Below, piece by piece: positions 1 through 8,564 of a stretch of DNA of 12,258 nucleotides (the first letter of the stretch is position 1; every line of letters begins with the position of its first letter). A program made the position numbers and the translations under genes. The stretch is from Cephalothrix spiralis (Eukaryota > Nemertea > Palaeonemertea > Archinemertea > Cephalotrichidae), in the NCBI GenBank assembly GCA_032353305.1, contig JAUCNG010301069.1, positions 1-12,258 on the forward strand, given 5' to 3'. The notes beneath the pieces are model-generated. The model was not told the DNA's origin, did not search any database, and saw only the letters and a program-made list of their open reading frames with translations.

Positions 1-95
1 TCTACATTAGTTAAAAATTTCCCCAAAACAATGGCCCAGTGGCTTCCGCAAATATTACCTCATATATGGCAGTGTCTCCTGGATAGTGTTGAAAA
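1..95 (+). CDS. IPO9: Importin-9 exon A (5' end cut by window)
   Basis: The reading frame begins at base 1 and translates to [20 protein letters not shown] followed by [11 protein letters not shown]. The exon ends after two bases of a codon at GAAAA|GTATCC (phase 2). If translation continued past this donor, a TAA would follow four codons later, which supports the splice. The LVKNFP start aligns with the ALVKNFPRHM region of vertebrate importin-9. Confidence 0.9.
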
Positions 96-3000
96 GTATC
101 CTTTTTAATTTACAAACAAGAAGTTTCCAGTCGTGATAATAAGAAATAATTAATTAGGGTGCTCCCACTATATCCTCGTTCCTATGTAAACAATACTAAA
201 TCACTAATTTTTAAGCCAAAATTTCGCGAATTGTTAACATTGCTACAAACAAGTGTAATATATCGAATTACAGGATTTTAATTTGGCTACTCAATATCTG
301 AATATCGAGGGGGGTTGATAATCTCGAATTTTTGCTACCGGGATTTCCGATGACGTCATAAAAAAATGCGCAATTTCATGTCAAATTCCACTAAAATTAC
401 TACGCCCCGTTTTCGGTCAACACGATCGGAATATGATTCTACATGTACTAGATATACATGAGACATTACCTGACTAAATAGTAGCTCATTTCAGCTTTGT
501 TAACACAGCATTGCCGCGAGAAATAAGATACTATATTTTCTGAGTCATCGAGAGCCCCTAGATTATGCAAATAGTGGGGAGCACCCATTATCACTTTCTA
601 TGGCTAGTGGTTAAATAATTTCGATAATTTGTTGTATTCTATTTCTTGGCGCTGTGCATATTTTTCTTAACCTTTAAAAGATATGTACGTACTGTTGTAA
701 ATAATGTAGAAGATGCCGATGACCCTGTTGATTCAGATGGTAGGTATACAAATTACATTTTCTTTAAAGATCCATGTAGAATTCTGAAACTACCAGTATT
801 AGATGTAACTTTTATTTCTGTAATGGCATCCGTGCAATATATTAGCGAGTTTTCGCAAAGCTACGAAGTACGAAAAACGAAGTACCAATGTGTAATTTTC
901 TACTTCGTTCGTCGTAGTACCGTAACTGAAATTTTTGTAACGAATCTTTCTTAAGTTTCTACGTCATAGCAAGTACAAAGTTGGAACAAAAAACATTCAT
1001 AGACTGGTTTCATTTTACAACATTCGTACTTGGTTTCGTAATTCGTATGTTTGCGAAAACTCCCTATAAGTGGCCCAAAGCTAATGTTTTATTATCAGTA
1101 TTCGTAGTAACAAAATCAAAGACGTGGCTTGCGCCGACGTAAAGCGGTCGGTGATTTTTTAATAACCGATATTTCTTAAACTGTAATAGATAAAAGCAGT
1201 AATTCCTGATAAAAGCCTTCTATGTACCAAAAATCAGCTTCTTAACAGCTGTTTTTACATAATTTTTCTCTTTTTTTGGCAATATGCATGATATGCGAGC
1301 CCTTTCAAAGAAGATATTACATTTTCAAATGCACTATGTTTGAGTTGATCACAAAAAATATTACGAAACTGTAGTGTTGGCCTATGTGTTATACAATTTA
1401 GAATTCATGTTTTATAATATTTTGATTACTAATTTGCCTTCATTATACGTTAGAATATACACCTGAATTATCAATATCTGTCACTTCTAGTGAGTATATT
1501 GTTCTAAAATGTTAATTTTTAAATTGTTTGGCTTTATTACATTATTATCTATTTTTAATGTTTATGTTTTATTTACAGCTTCTGTTCAATTGTTTAACAA
1601 TGTACTTTAATTTATTGAGATAATTAATTTTTGATTCTTAATTCTTTTTAATTGTTTAAAGATAATTTTAAATGCATAAAAAGATTAATTGTAACGATTA
1701 TTTTATTTAATTAAAAAATAAGTAAATTTGATTTTTAAACGTGCATGATTTTAGTCTAAAAAATGAATTAAATATCATTTAAAAAATTTTGTTCGCGTTC
1801 GTAGAATTTGATCCTAATCATTTTTTGTTCTTTTTTAGGTGAAGTGCTAAGTTTTGGCAATCTAGTCTTCAGTATATTTGATTTTATTGTTGTTTTATTG
1901 GAATCATCAAAATTTAGAGTTACCGTTAAGAAGATAATCAACGATTTGTTGTACTACTTATTGCTCTATATGCAAATTACTCACGAACAAGTAAGCTGAG
2001 AGAATTTATATGATATATATGTACAAAAAGCGTCACTTCAGTCTTGATTAGTTGAATTTCGAACGTATGTTAATTTAAAACTATTTATATATAACACGGC
2101 CGGAAGGATGTCAGAGCGGTCTACGTTTCTTTAACTCAACCCAACTTGGGTATAAAAGGAATCAATACAGGCGGCGCTGCTATTCATTGCCGGAATTTCG
2201 TGAGTCCCGGTGACACATCTGGCATCGATCGCTGGAAATTATAGTCGGCAGATCTGTCTAAGAAGTGTCCCTCTACATCACTAAGGCTGTCCCGCTGCCT
2301 CGTCGCACGGTTGGTGGATCGCAGCTCATCACTGTCATAATGTTTATATAGTAACTATCTGGCTTCTAAATATTCAATTTCAAATGAGCCTAACCAACGA
2401 AAATGCTCCGAAATATTTCATTATTAATAGAAAAATTTATTTTAAAAAAAAATTAAAACGATTATACCGCTTTTTAATAGGTCAGAATATTCATTAATAT
2501 CGATGTTTATTTAGCAAAGTTGTATGCTAGACTAAAGATTCGATCGATTAATATCCGTACGGCATAGGTAATTGGGTCTTGGAATACTTACGTCGTCTTC
2601 TGATTAGGCATCCGAATGTCCGCGCTCGAGACTGAAAGCCATCGGATCTTAAGCCGGCGTTGCTTCGTGGGTGGCTCGGTCATGTTAAATACGGGGAGTA
2701 GGACGCTGTCTTCCCCTTCGGCGTTAACCCGGTTCTCATCGGTATATTTGGAAAAAGGTTATAGTGCGGTGTCAGCGAAAACGGGCTACTATACATGGTA
2801 GGATAAATCGGAAGGTCCGCTTTCATAAAAACAACCGGTTGGGTTGTCCTACAAACCGCTATTGATTTTGATATCAAAAATCTATAATTAAGAAAAACGA
2901 TGAGTAGCCAAATCTACCTAATTATAGTAGAAGAAACTAAAGTATCTAAAAACATTATTTCACGTATACAATAGTTGGATACCTTTATAGAGAATTTACA

Positions 3001-6000
3001 TTATTTCTAAGATAGCTTTAAATACTTAATTCGAAAACAATATACATATTTAAATATTTCAATTTATTCTTTTCAAAGGTTATGTCATGGACTGCAAATC
3101 CAGACCAGTTCGTCGAAGATGAGGATGATGAATCATTTTCGTACTCCGTTCGAATTTCGGGTCAAGATTTGCTACTCGTAAGTATTTATGAATTTTTTTG
3201 CGGAGTATCATTATGTTTGTACCTGACCAAGAAATTTTTAATACAAAATGTGATGATTCGAGAGGAAATACAATACGGAAGTGATGCCATTTATTTTATG
3301 TGGTAACAAAATAATAATGGTTAGAGCGGGGAAAATGGTTTAGCGGATGCGGAAAACGTGAGTTAGCGGCGAAAAGAGTAGTAAAGATCACAATTTTCTG
3401 CCTCGCTTAGCTCGGCAATTCAATCATATATAATAGGTATTAACTAACGAATGCTACCCTCGTCTCTGACACTGTCAAGTATCCTCGACTTGCAGCCTAG
3501 GTGAGTGCAATTCAAATAATTTTGACATCGCTTCGCCCGTTTTTATTTCTTTTCTACTTAGTACGTCAGCACTAAGTAGAAAAGAAACTCTTTCAACTAT
3601 TTTTTGAGTGCCAAAAATAATAGTTTGTTACTGCTGAATGACTTAAAATCATTTCACGGCCCCTTGACCCCATGCAATGCTCGCTCTGGCTTCCGGCACA
3701 CTTAACGTACGAGGCTTGATCTTTGCTTAATGTACATGTATACGCATTGCATTTTATTTGAAATAATACAATATGTCTACCTGTTTAAAGGAAGACTAGC
3801 ATTAGTCCATTTTTTCGTAAATTGTTTATTGATATGGTCAATGACGAGAGCGTCATTCTGGGGGGAAAATTTGATAACAAATGACGTCATGAATAGCCCA
3901 TTTGAAAGGGTATCGACAAAGTTCGAAATCTCTTCAAGATCTCCACCAGGATGACTAATGAGCATAGTAATGGAATATAATTCATATTTCGTAGAGTTTT
4001 GACTGTCAAAAAACGGCTCGGACACCTAAAAGACGTGTTCTCGTTATACAGTGAAGTATACTCTTATCATTTGATTCTTGTGAACATTTCCCCAAAATCC
4101 AAAAACGGCGCTACCCAAATACGTGAATTTTCATTTCTAGCGATTGTACGTTCGGTCAATTTCATGAGCTCAGAACTCTACGACAAAAAATGTAAAATTG
4201 AAATTTTGTTATCGCTGATGCAATTTATGTGAAGGAATACTAGTCAAATACGATGGCAGAAACGTTTTTATTTTAATGTAAATGTACTTTAAATTTAAAC
4301 ATTTCTTTATTGCGAACCGATTATCATTTGTTATTTTATAGCATAACTCTCTTTTTTTTAGCAACTGGCTAGTGACTTCCCTGATGCTACTTCAATTGGT
4401 TTATCTCATGCATTAACTCGCCATTTGCAAGAAGCGGAATTAGCAAAAAATAGTGGTAATCCAAACTGGTAAGTTACCTAAGGGCCCAATATTGTGTTTG
4501 TTATTGTAAATCATTCATTATTCTATACACTTGAAAAAGACAAATAAAGTCGGAACTTTGTGTCTCTGATTGTTGTCTGGTTTTTGCTATTTTTTAGCAA
4601 TCTGTCGCCTATTGCAGATTCTCTAGTAGCAAACCCCATAGGCTAACTGTACTTTATACAAATTACAAATTATTTACCTGATCTGGCATAGATTTTTGGT
4701 TTTACATTTCCTATATTTTTGCAGAAGTTCGTCCTTTCTTCTGTAAAAATGTGATTGATTTTCTATATTTCTGAAGAAGATTGTCCATGTGATTGATTTT
4801 CTATATTTTTGATGAAGATTGTCCTTTCTTCTGTGGAAATGTGATTGATTTTCTATATTTTTGAAGAAGATCGTCCTTTCTTCTGTGAAAATGTGATTGA
4901 TTTTTTGAAGAAGATCGTCCTTTCTTCTGTGGAAATGTGATCGATTTTCTATATTTTTGAAGAAGATCGTCCTTTCTTCTGTGAAAATGTGATTGTTTTT
5001 CTATATTTTTGAAGAAGATCGTCCTTTCTTCTGTGGAAATGTGATTGATTTTCTATATTTTTGAAGAAGATCGTCCTTCCTTCTGTGGAAATGTGATCGA
5101 TTTTCTATATTTTTGAAGAAGATCTCTTCTGTGAAAATGTGATTGATTTTCTATATTTTTGAAGAAGATCGTCCTTTCTTCTGTGAAAATGTGATTCATT
5201 TTCCATATTTGAAAAAGTCTTATAAAATTTGATAAAAATGGTGTAAAAAAGAAGGATGTCCTATTTTTCTTGACTCGCATCGCTCGGCTCAAGATTTAAT
5301 CAAAGACACGCACAAAAAATGATAATTTTTTATGGTTAAGAGTCTCCTAATGAAATGTATGCATTTTTATAGTTTTGTAGCGAATAAATTATGGATTTAT
5401 AGTTTTGTAGCGAATGAAGGTTATTAGAAAATGAGATTGCGAAAATCCTCTTAAAATATGGAAAATTTCTCGTAAAATCTCACAAATATGAAAATTTCGT
5501 ATAAAATTGGAATATGTGATTTCAGACAAAAAAATTCACCAAAATGATTTTTTATATTTTTAGGTGGAAACTTCATGAATCTGTGATATTAGCGTTCGGT
5601 AGTGTTAGAACTTTGATAATCGACCAAGTTGCTGCTGGCAAATTGCAATTTGACATTTCCGGTTTTTTACAAAATGTGATAATTGCCGACATGGAAAATT
5701 CGGGTATGCATAAAATATTATACAGTGTCCCAATAAAAATGTACAGCAGCCAGATGACGTCACACACTGAGACTTAATTATGAATATAGAAATACTTAAT
5801 TGCAAAAATGCCCCCCGAAAGAGCATGGTCTTCTCTCCTCAATAAAACAGATTTGATGCAGATCGGTTCATAACGGAAGTAAAGTAGAAAAGTGAAGTAA
5901 ATTGAGTTTATTTACCCTCGGGGAAGCCAGCCTGCTAAAGTCTTTTTAGTGCGTTGGTGCGAAATTAACAGGTGAAAGGGTGCAGTTAAGGGCCGTCTCG

Positions 6001-8564
6001 GATGGCACTGCGGCCACCAGGTCGGAGAAGACATACCGCGCGTCTGATATGGAAACGACAACCTTTTTTAAATCCGCGAGGTTTTTTTAATCTGGAGTCT
6101 GCACGGTTTGGTAGATTCCTCCGCACAATAACAAGTACCAGATCAGAACAAGTCCAACAATTTTACCGAATGACAAGATGTTAAATGTATATATTTATTT
6201 ACTACGCATCTTAAGTTCTAACAGGTTATGAGTAAATCCGCATTTGAGCAGGCAGTCTGAGTTCTTGATGTGTATGTATCATTGGAAATGAGCCTAGGAT
6301 TCCACTGTTATATAATCACATTTTGATCAAAGGGAGTTTATGGCTGAAAATAGTTGTTTCCTAATATTCGACCATGACCCTGCATGGCATGTGTTCTTGA
6401 AATGACATTTCCTTAAAATGACTTTATAAAATTGACTTTAGACTAGTGACACAGTTAATTGATTTTTCTTTTTTTTTACAGTTTCCCCCTTTCTTCTTGG
6501 AAGGTGTATGTGGACCGCTAGTCGTCTTACTCCTGCTATGTCTCCAGAATTAGTCCAAAGGTAATTATGGAATTTATTAAGAATTGTTTTTTTTCCATAA
6601 AAACATTTAAGTTTTGCAGAGTTATATCCTTGAATCTGTCCCGCTGTTTAGAAGATTGTATCTTCAAAACTATGTAAGATAATGAATTGATTTTTTTGCA
6701 CGTAGTAAGAAAATGGTGTTCTAAATACATCGCTAAAGTGTTATTTTGATATCATTTATAGTTTTTAAGTTATGTTAATTTGCGCAACTCGGGTCAAAAA
6801 ACGTTATATCATAGAATGACGTAAAAATTTTAGTTGAATCTTTGCTTATTATTTAAAAACCCGTAGTTTAAAAAATAGAAAAGCTGTTGGCTTTAAATTT
6901 TAGTATGATGTTAACATTGATATATTCTTTCCGTGGTGTAAATTGCAGCATCATATGTCAATGGAATAGAATTTAAAATCTTAAAGTGAAAGCGAATATT
7001 ATTCCAGATACGCAATGGCGCTATCTTTAGTCGTCCTGGTGAAATCGTGGATTTTAGGTCGCCATAATTTCAGAAATACAATCACAGAAACCTATATAGG
7101 CTTTGGTGGATACGCGCTTGAAATGTTATTCATTCATTTTGATGTTTACGATCGTATAATACATTCCGTTGACTTAGGATGCTGAAATTTACACAACTGA
7201 AAGAGAACATTAATGTTAACATCATACTAAAATTTAAGTCAACAGCTTTTCTACTTTCTAAACTATCTAAAACACCATTTAAGCACTGTTTTAAACATTC
7301 AATATAGGATATAAATTTATTTATTTGAGGGGCCACCTTTTTAAAAAATTTGTTATATCTAAAATGACTTTCATTTTACAGGTTATTACAAGCAACTGTA
7401 AATGGTCTTCATCCAAATCAGCCGCCGTGTGTACGCATATCGGCTGTCCGTGCTATTTACGGGTACTGTGAGCATCTAAATCAATCAAACAATACTCAAA
7501 TTTTAGTTCCATTTTTACCGAATATATTTGAAGGTCTAGTATCCATAGCAACGCAATACAATGCTGAAGTTTTAGCTCTAACAATGGAGGCATTGTGCAC
7601 TGTGATATCGGTAAGGAATTGCTTTAATGACGGAATAATTGGCGAGGGCTCATAAGTGTCCCTCGCGAGTCTTTTTCATATTGGTGGTAGAAAACATTAA
7701 TCACCATGTAATGCAGAACGAATATGGGGTTGGGATGACATTCTAGTGTAGGCTGGTGGGTGAATATTAGGATTCATATTGTGTTTTTCGTCCCAAAAAA
7801 ACCATTTTGCCAACCACCAACCTTACATATCGTCATTCGGCTACTCCCAAACAAGAAAAAGTTGGGGGGAGGCGGACTTTTTCCTACTATTGTAAGCCCC
7901 CGCCAATTCCTCCGTTCATTTGCGTGTGATATGACGTGTCCTATTTGTAGTATAAATAAGGCTACTTAAATGTAGTTCTGTATATACGCTAGAGCTCCCT
8001 GCAGTCATCCCGCCGCGGGATATGATGAAAACGAAATGTATATGTACAATAAACAATAACTTACTAGTTAATTAGACATCATGGGTTTATTTTATGGATG
8101 GAATTTACATCGACGTGTTACGTGTTCAAAACAATCGGCAAGACAATTCAATACAATACAATCCAATACAAAGGTCAAGGCTAAATTGACTGCATGATTT
8201 GGGATCTGTACGGCTCTATACTATGGTTTAATATATAATCAGAGGTGTTGAACAATAAGTCGTACAGTTCCCGACAGGATGCCTCGAAGCATTTTTTCTC
8301 TTCGAAGGTGAGATATTTTTTCTTCATCACCAAACTAATGTGCATGAAACTAATCCAAAAATCACTTTTATTTTATTGAAGAGATTAAACATGGCGTAAC
8401 ATTGAGTCGTGGTAATCACTTCAGAAATAAATAATTTACGAAATTTATGATTAAATTGTGTTCTAAATTGTGTTCTATATTTTAGGTTGATAAAGGTTTT
8501 ACTGCTCAGTATGAATCGAAGATCTCCCCTCTAGTTATAGCTGTATTTTTAAAGCACAATTCTG
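1..8564 (+). CDS. IPO9: Importin-9, internal part of the gene (nine exons)
   Basis: Seen: exons 1..95, 681..739, 1839..1990, 3079..3177, 4362..4468, 5564..5703, 6482..6560, 7382..7610 and 8486..8564 join without a stop into about 346 codons. All complete introns are GT-AG, with phases 2,1,0,0,2,1,2,0; the donor after the last exon is phase 1. Known: importin-9 is a karyopherin-beta family import receptor of about 1,040 residues built from HEAT repeats. It carries cargo such as histones H2A-H2B and ribosomal proteins into the nucleus and releases it with Ran-GTP. Diagnostic stretches include [72 protein letters not shown] and [16 protein letters not shown]. The acidic VEDEDDE stretch probably forms a basic-cargo-binding loop (inference). 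The N-terminal Ran-binding part and the C-terminal third are outside the window. No coding damage is visible, so the gene looks functional. Confidence 0.95.
157..586. mobile_element. MITE-like element with ATTA target duplication
   Basis: The unit starts GGGTGCTCCC-ACTAT and ends ATAGTGGGGAGCACCC. These ends are inverted copies of about 15 bp with one extra C. It is flanked on both sides by ATTA (153-156 and 587-590), a 4-bp target-site duplication. Length is 430 bp with no coding potential, so it is probably a non-autonomous DNA transposon (inference). The superfamily is not determined. It lies entirely in importin intron 1 (96-680), whose remainder is unremarkable. Confidence 0.75.
681..739 (+). 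CDS. IPO9: Importin-9 exon B
   Basis: The acceptor is CCTTTAAAAG|A and the donor is GATG|GTAGGT. The exon completes the split lysine codon and gives [20 protein letters not shown], matching the YVRT...EDPVDSDG segment of importin-9. It ends in phase 1. The polypyrimidine tract of the acceptor is weak but contains TTTTTCTTAACC just upstream. Confidence 0.92.
847..1062. mobile_element. Inverted-repeat element (MITE-like) in intron 2
   Basis: The left arm (847-887) begins GAGTTTTCGCAAA and continues with repeated TACGAA motifs. The right arm (1025-1062) is its reverse complement at about 80 percent, ending TTTGCGAAAACTC. Internal sequence repeats the ACTTCGT/ACGAAGT motif several times. No clear target duplication was found, so the exact ends are uncertain. 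The small plus-strand open frame running through it is exon B plus intron, not a gene of the element. Confidence 0.6.
1063..1838. other. Rest of intron 2, no feature seen
   Basis: This is AT-rich sequence with many short T and A runs. I see no convincing open frame, terminal repeats or conserved motif on either strand. The last 15 bases form the polypyrimidine tract and acceptor of exon C. Confidence 0.6.
1839..1990 (+). CDS. IPO9: Importin-9 exon C
   Basis: The acceptor is a T-rich TTTTTTAG|GT and the donor is CAA|GTAAGC. The exon completes a split glycine codon and encodes [15 protein letters not shown], a helix-rich central part, and then [13 protein letters not shown]. This matches the FENLVFSIFEF and YMQITEEQ segments of vertebrate importin-9. 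It ends in phase 0. Confidence 0.95.
2096..2340. repeat. GC-rich island with TATA-like box, probable retroelement fragment
   Basis: This stretch of about 245 bp is far richer in G+C than its surroundings and has sharp edges. It begins GGCCGGAAGGATGTCAGAGCGGTCTA. The GGATG and GAGCGGTCTA parts resemble the A-box end of a leucine tRNA, as in a tRNA-derived SINE. It also holds a perfect palindrome ACCCAACTTGGGT (2139-2151) running straight into TATAAAAGG (2151-2159). I did not find a B box at the proper distance, so SINE, solo LTR fragment and other repeat all remain possible. Confidence 0.4.
2151..2159 (+). promoter_or_regulatory. TATA-box-like sequence
   Basis: GGGTATAAAAGG closely matches the metazoan TATA consensus and sits inside a GC-rich island rather than in ordinary intron sequence. 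If active it would more likely belong to an inserted element than to the importin gene. The sequence alone does not show function. Confidence 0.3.
2341..2574. other. AT-rich spacer in intron 3
   Basis: Low-complexity AT-rich sequence between two GC-rich islands. No open frame or repeat was recognised. Confidence 0.5.
2575..2860. repeat. Second GC-rich island in intron 3
   Basis: Base composition changes abruptly here, with segments such as GCGCTCGAGACTGAAAGCC, GCCGGCGTTGCTTCG and the AACCGGTT palindrome. Short open frames on both strands (around 2616-2801 and 2680-2877) show no recognisable protein. It is probably an old inserted repeat. No terminal repeats or target duplication could be found, so its ends are approximate. 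Confidence 0.35.
3079..3177 (+). CDS. IPO9: Importin-9 exon D, with the acidic loop
   Basis: The acceptor is TTTCAAAG|GTT and the donor is CTC|GTAAGT. Its 33 codons begin [20 protein letters not shown] and continue through [13 protein letters not shown]. This is one of the most conserved importin-9 signatures. The run of D and E residues is the acidic loop. Both boundaries are phase 0. Confidence 0.96.
3310..3545. other. Moderately GC-rich part of intron 4
   Basis: It contains GCGG-rich words (AGAGCGGGG, TTAGCGG, GGCGAAAAG) and then mixed sequence. No open frame or terminal repeat was recognised. It may be part of an inserted repeat together with the adjacent hairpin. Confidence 0.3.
3546..3587. 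repeat. Perfect hairpin, 17-bp arms and 8-bp loop
   Basis: Arm one (3546-3562) is TTTCTTTTCTACTTAGT and arm two (3571-3587) is its exact reverse complement. The loop is ACGTCAGC. A perfect 34-base stem is unlikely by chance in one intron. In RNA it would fold stably next to the exon D to E splice region. It may be the junction of two inverted copies, or an element end (inference). Confidence 0.8.
3588..4361. other. Rest of intron 4, no gene
   Basis: Overlapping open frames on both strands around 3730-4232 have no recognisable protein and no splice logic. The stretch contains TGACGTCA at 3882-3889 and a GGGGGGAAAATTTGATAA run near 3860, which loosely recalls GGGGGGTTGATAA inside the intron 1 element. 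The acceptor of exon E ends the intron. Confidence 0.5.
4362..4468 (+). CDS. IPO9: Importin-9 exon E
   Basis: The acceptor is CTTTTTTTTAG|CAA and the donor is ACTG|GTAAGT. It encodes [20 protein letters not shown], then [15 protein letters not shown] and two bases of the next tryptophan codon (phase 2). It matches the alanine-rich helix ending TRHLQEAE...NSG in importin-9. Confidence 0.95.
4711..5210. repeat. 52-bp minisatellite, about ten copies
   Basis: Unit starts lie at 4721, 4773, 4811, 4863, 4907, 4959, 5011, 5063, 5115 and 5161. Six of the nine spacings are exactly 52 bp; the short units (38, 44 and 46 bp) carry internal deletions. The core reads GAAGAAGATCGTCCTTTCTT, then CTGTGRAAATGTGATYGATT, then TTCTATATTTTT. 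Units carry either CTGTGG or CTGTGA, and these alternate over the units at 4811-5011. The minus-strand open frame across 5053-5292 is a translation of the repeat, not a gene. Confidence 0.92.
5366..5415. repeat. 30-bp tandem duplication
   Basis: TTTATAGTTTTGTAGCGAAT occurs at 5366-5385 and again at 5396-5415. The distance of 30 bp marks a short tandem duplication near the end of intron 5. The rest of 5211-5563 is AT-rich with no gene. Confidence 0.75.
5564..5703 (+). CDS. IPO9: Importin-9 exon F
   Basis: The acceptor is ATTTTTAG|G and the donor is TCGG|GTATGC. It completes the first W of a WWK motif and reads [18 protein letters not shown], then [18 protein letters not shown]. This aligns with the WWKIHEA..LALGSVK and GFLTNVILADLN segments of importin-9. 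Open frames on the other strand here are shadows of this exon. It ends in phase 1. Confidence 0.95.
5718..5900. other. Possible Tc1/mariner-type end in intron 6
   Basis: The sequence TACAGTGTCCCAATAAAAATG, starting at 5721 just after the exon F donor, resembles the TA-flanked terminal repeats of Tc1/mariner transposons. The matching inverted end was not found within the window. The resemblance may therefore be fortuitous or mark a truncated copy. Confidence 0.2.
5910..6180. repeat. GC-rich island in intron 6
   Basis: Sequence such as CTCGGGGAAGCCAGCCTGCT, GGGCCGTCTCGGATGGCACT and GCGGCCACCAGGTCGGAGAA stands out from AT-rich flanks. A plus-strand open frame (6002-6184) begins [17 protein letters not shown] but resembles no family I know. 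It is probably part of an inserted repeat. No terminal repeats were found, and 6181-6481 shows nothing further. Confidence 0.3.
6482..6560 (+). CDS. IPO9: Importin-9 exon G
   Basis: The acceptor is TTTTTTTTACAG|TT and the donor is CAAAG|GTAATT. It completes a split valine codon and encodes [20 protein letters not shown] followed by PELVQ. This closely matches [16 protein letters not shown]...AMSPEL of importin-9. It ends in phase 2. Confidence 0.95.
6864..7265. mobile_element. Inverted-repeat element with about 100-bp arms
   Basis: The left arm (6864-6967) and right arm (7163-7265) are reverse complements at about 85 percent by eye. They share exact blocks such as TAGAAAAGCTGTTG and AGTATGATGTTAACATT. 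A spacer of 195 bp separates them. Weaker similarity seems to continue outward to about 6790 and 7335. This fits a foldback or long-TIR MITE, or two copies of one repeat inserted head to head. The minus-strand open frame at 7130-7336 lies in the right arm and has no recognisable protein. Confidence 0.75.
7382..7610 (+). CDS. IPO9: Importin-9 exon H (largest in the window)
   Basis: The acceptor is CATTTTACAG|G and the donor is TCG|GTAAGG. After completing a split arginine codon it has 76 codons, including [45 protein letters not shown] and [15 protein letters not shown]. These match the [28 protein letters not shown] and PFLPSILDGL blocks of importin-9. It covers about two HEAT repeats and ends in phase 0. 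Confidence 0.96.
7642..8060 (+). repeat. LTR-like stretch in intron 8
   Basis: In order, it contains an inverted repeat GCGAGGG/CCCTCGC (7642-7666), a TATA-like TATAAATAAGG at 7951, a palindrome ATCCCGCCGCGGGAT (8007-8021) and a polyadenylation-type AATAAA at 8048. TATA box, GC-rich leader and AATAAA within 100 bp is the layout of a retrotransposon LTR. TG/CA ends and a target duplication were not identified, so this is only suggestive. The plus-strand open frame within it (7760-7969) is not convincing. Confidence 0.3.
8486..8564 (+). CDS. IPO9: Importin-9 exon I (last one visible)
   Basis: The acceptor is TATATTTTAG|GTT and the donor is TCTG|GTGAGT. It encodes [20 protein letters not shown] followed by FLKHNS and one base of the next codon (phase 1). 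It matches [27 protein letters not shown] of importin-9. The next expected block, starting near DPVVASLAQDIFKEL, is not found on the plus strand in the remaining 3.7 kb. Confidence 0.93.

Noticed and set aside
2616-2877. Small open frames on both strands in the second GC-rich island
   Set aside because: They lack similarity to any family and overlap in antisense; base composition explains their length.
3730-4232. Overlapping open frames on both strands in intron 4
   Set aside because: No known motif, no splice logic and no codon character; they overlap each other in antisense.
4711-5210. Possible CRISPR array
   Set aside because: Units are contiguous tandem copies without unique spacers, in an animal intron.
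5573-5826. Two minus-strand open frames over exon F
   Set aside because: They are antisense shadows of a conserved importin exon and have no recognisable content.
6002-6184. Plus-strand frame starting [15 protein letters not shown]
   Set aside because: Arginine-rich because the DNA is GC-rich; resembles no family and ends arbitrarily.
7130-7336. Minus-strand frame in the right arm of the inverted repeat
   Set aside because: The matching left arm does not keep the frame open, and the protein has no recognisable domain.
7760-7969. Plus-strand frame with a CPIC motif
   Set aside because: One C-x2-C pair and a glycine run translated from a G-rich repeat are not enough to support a gene.
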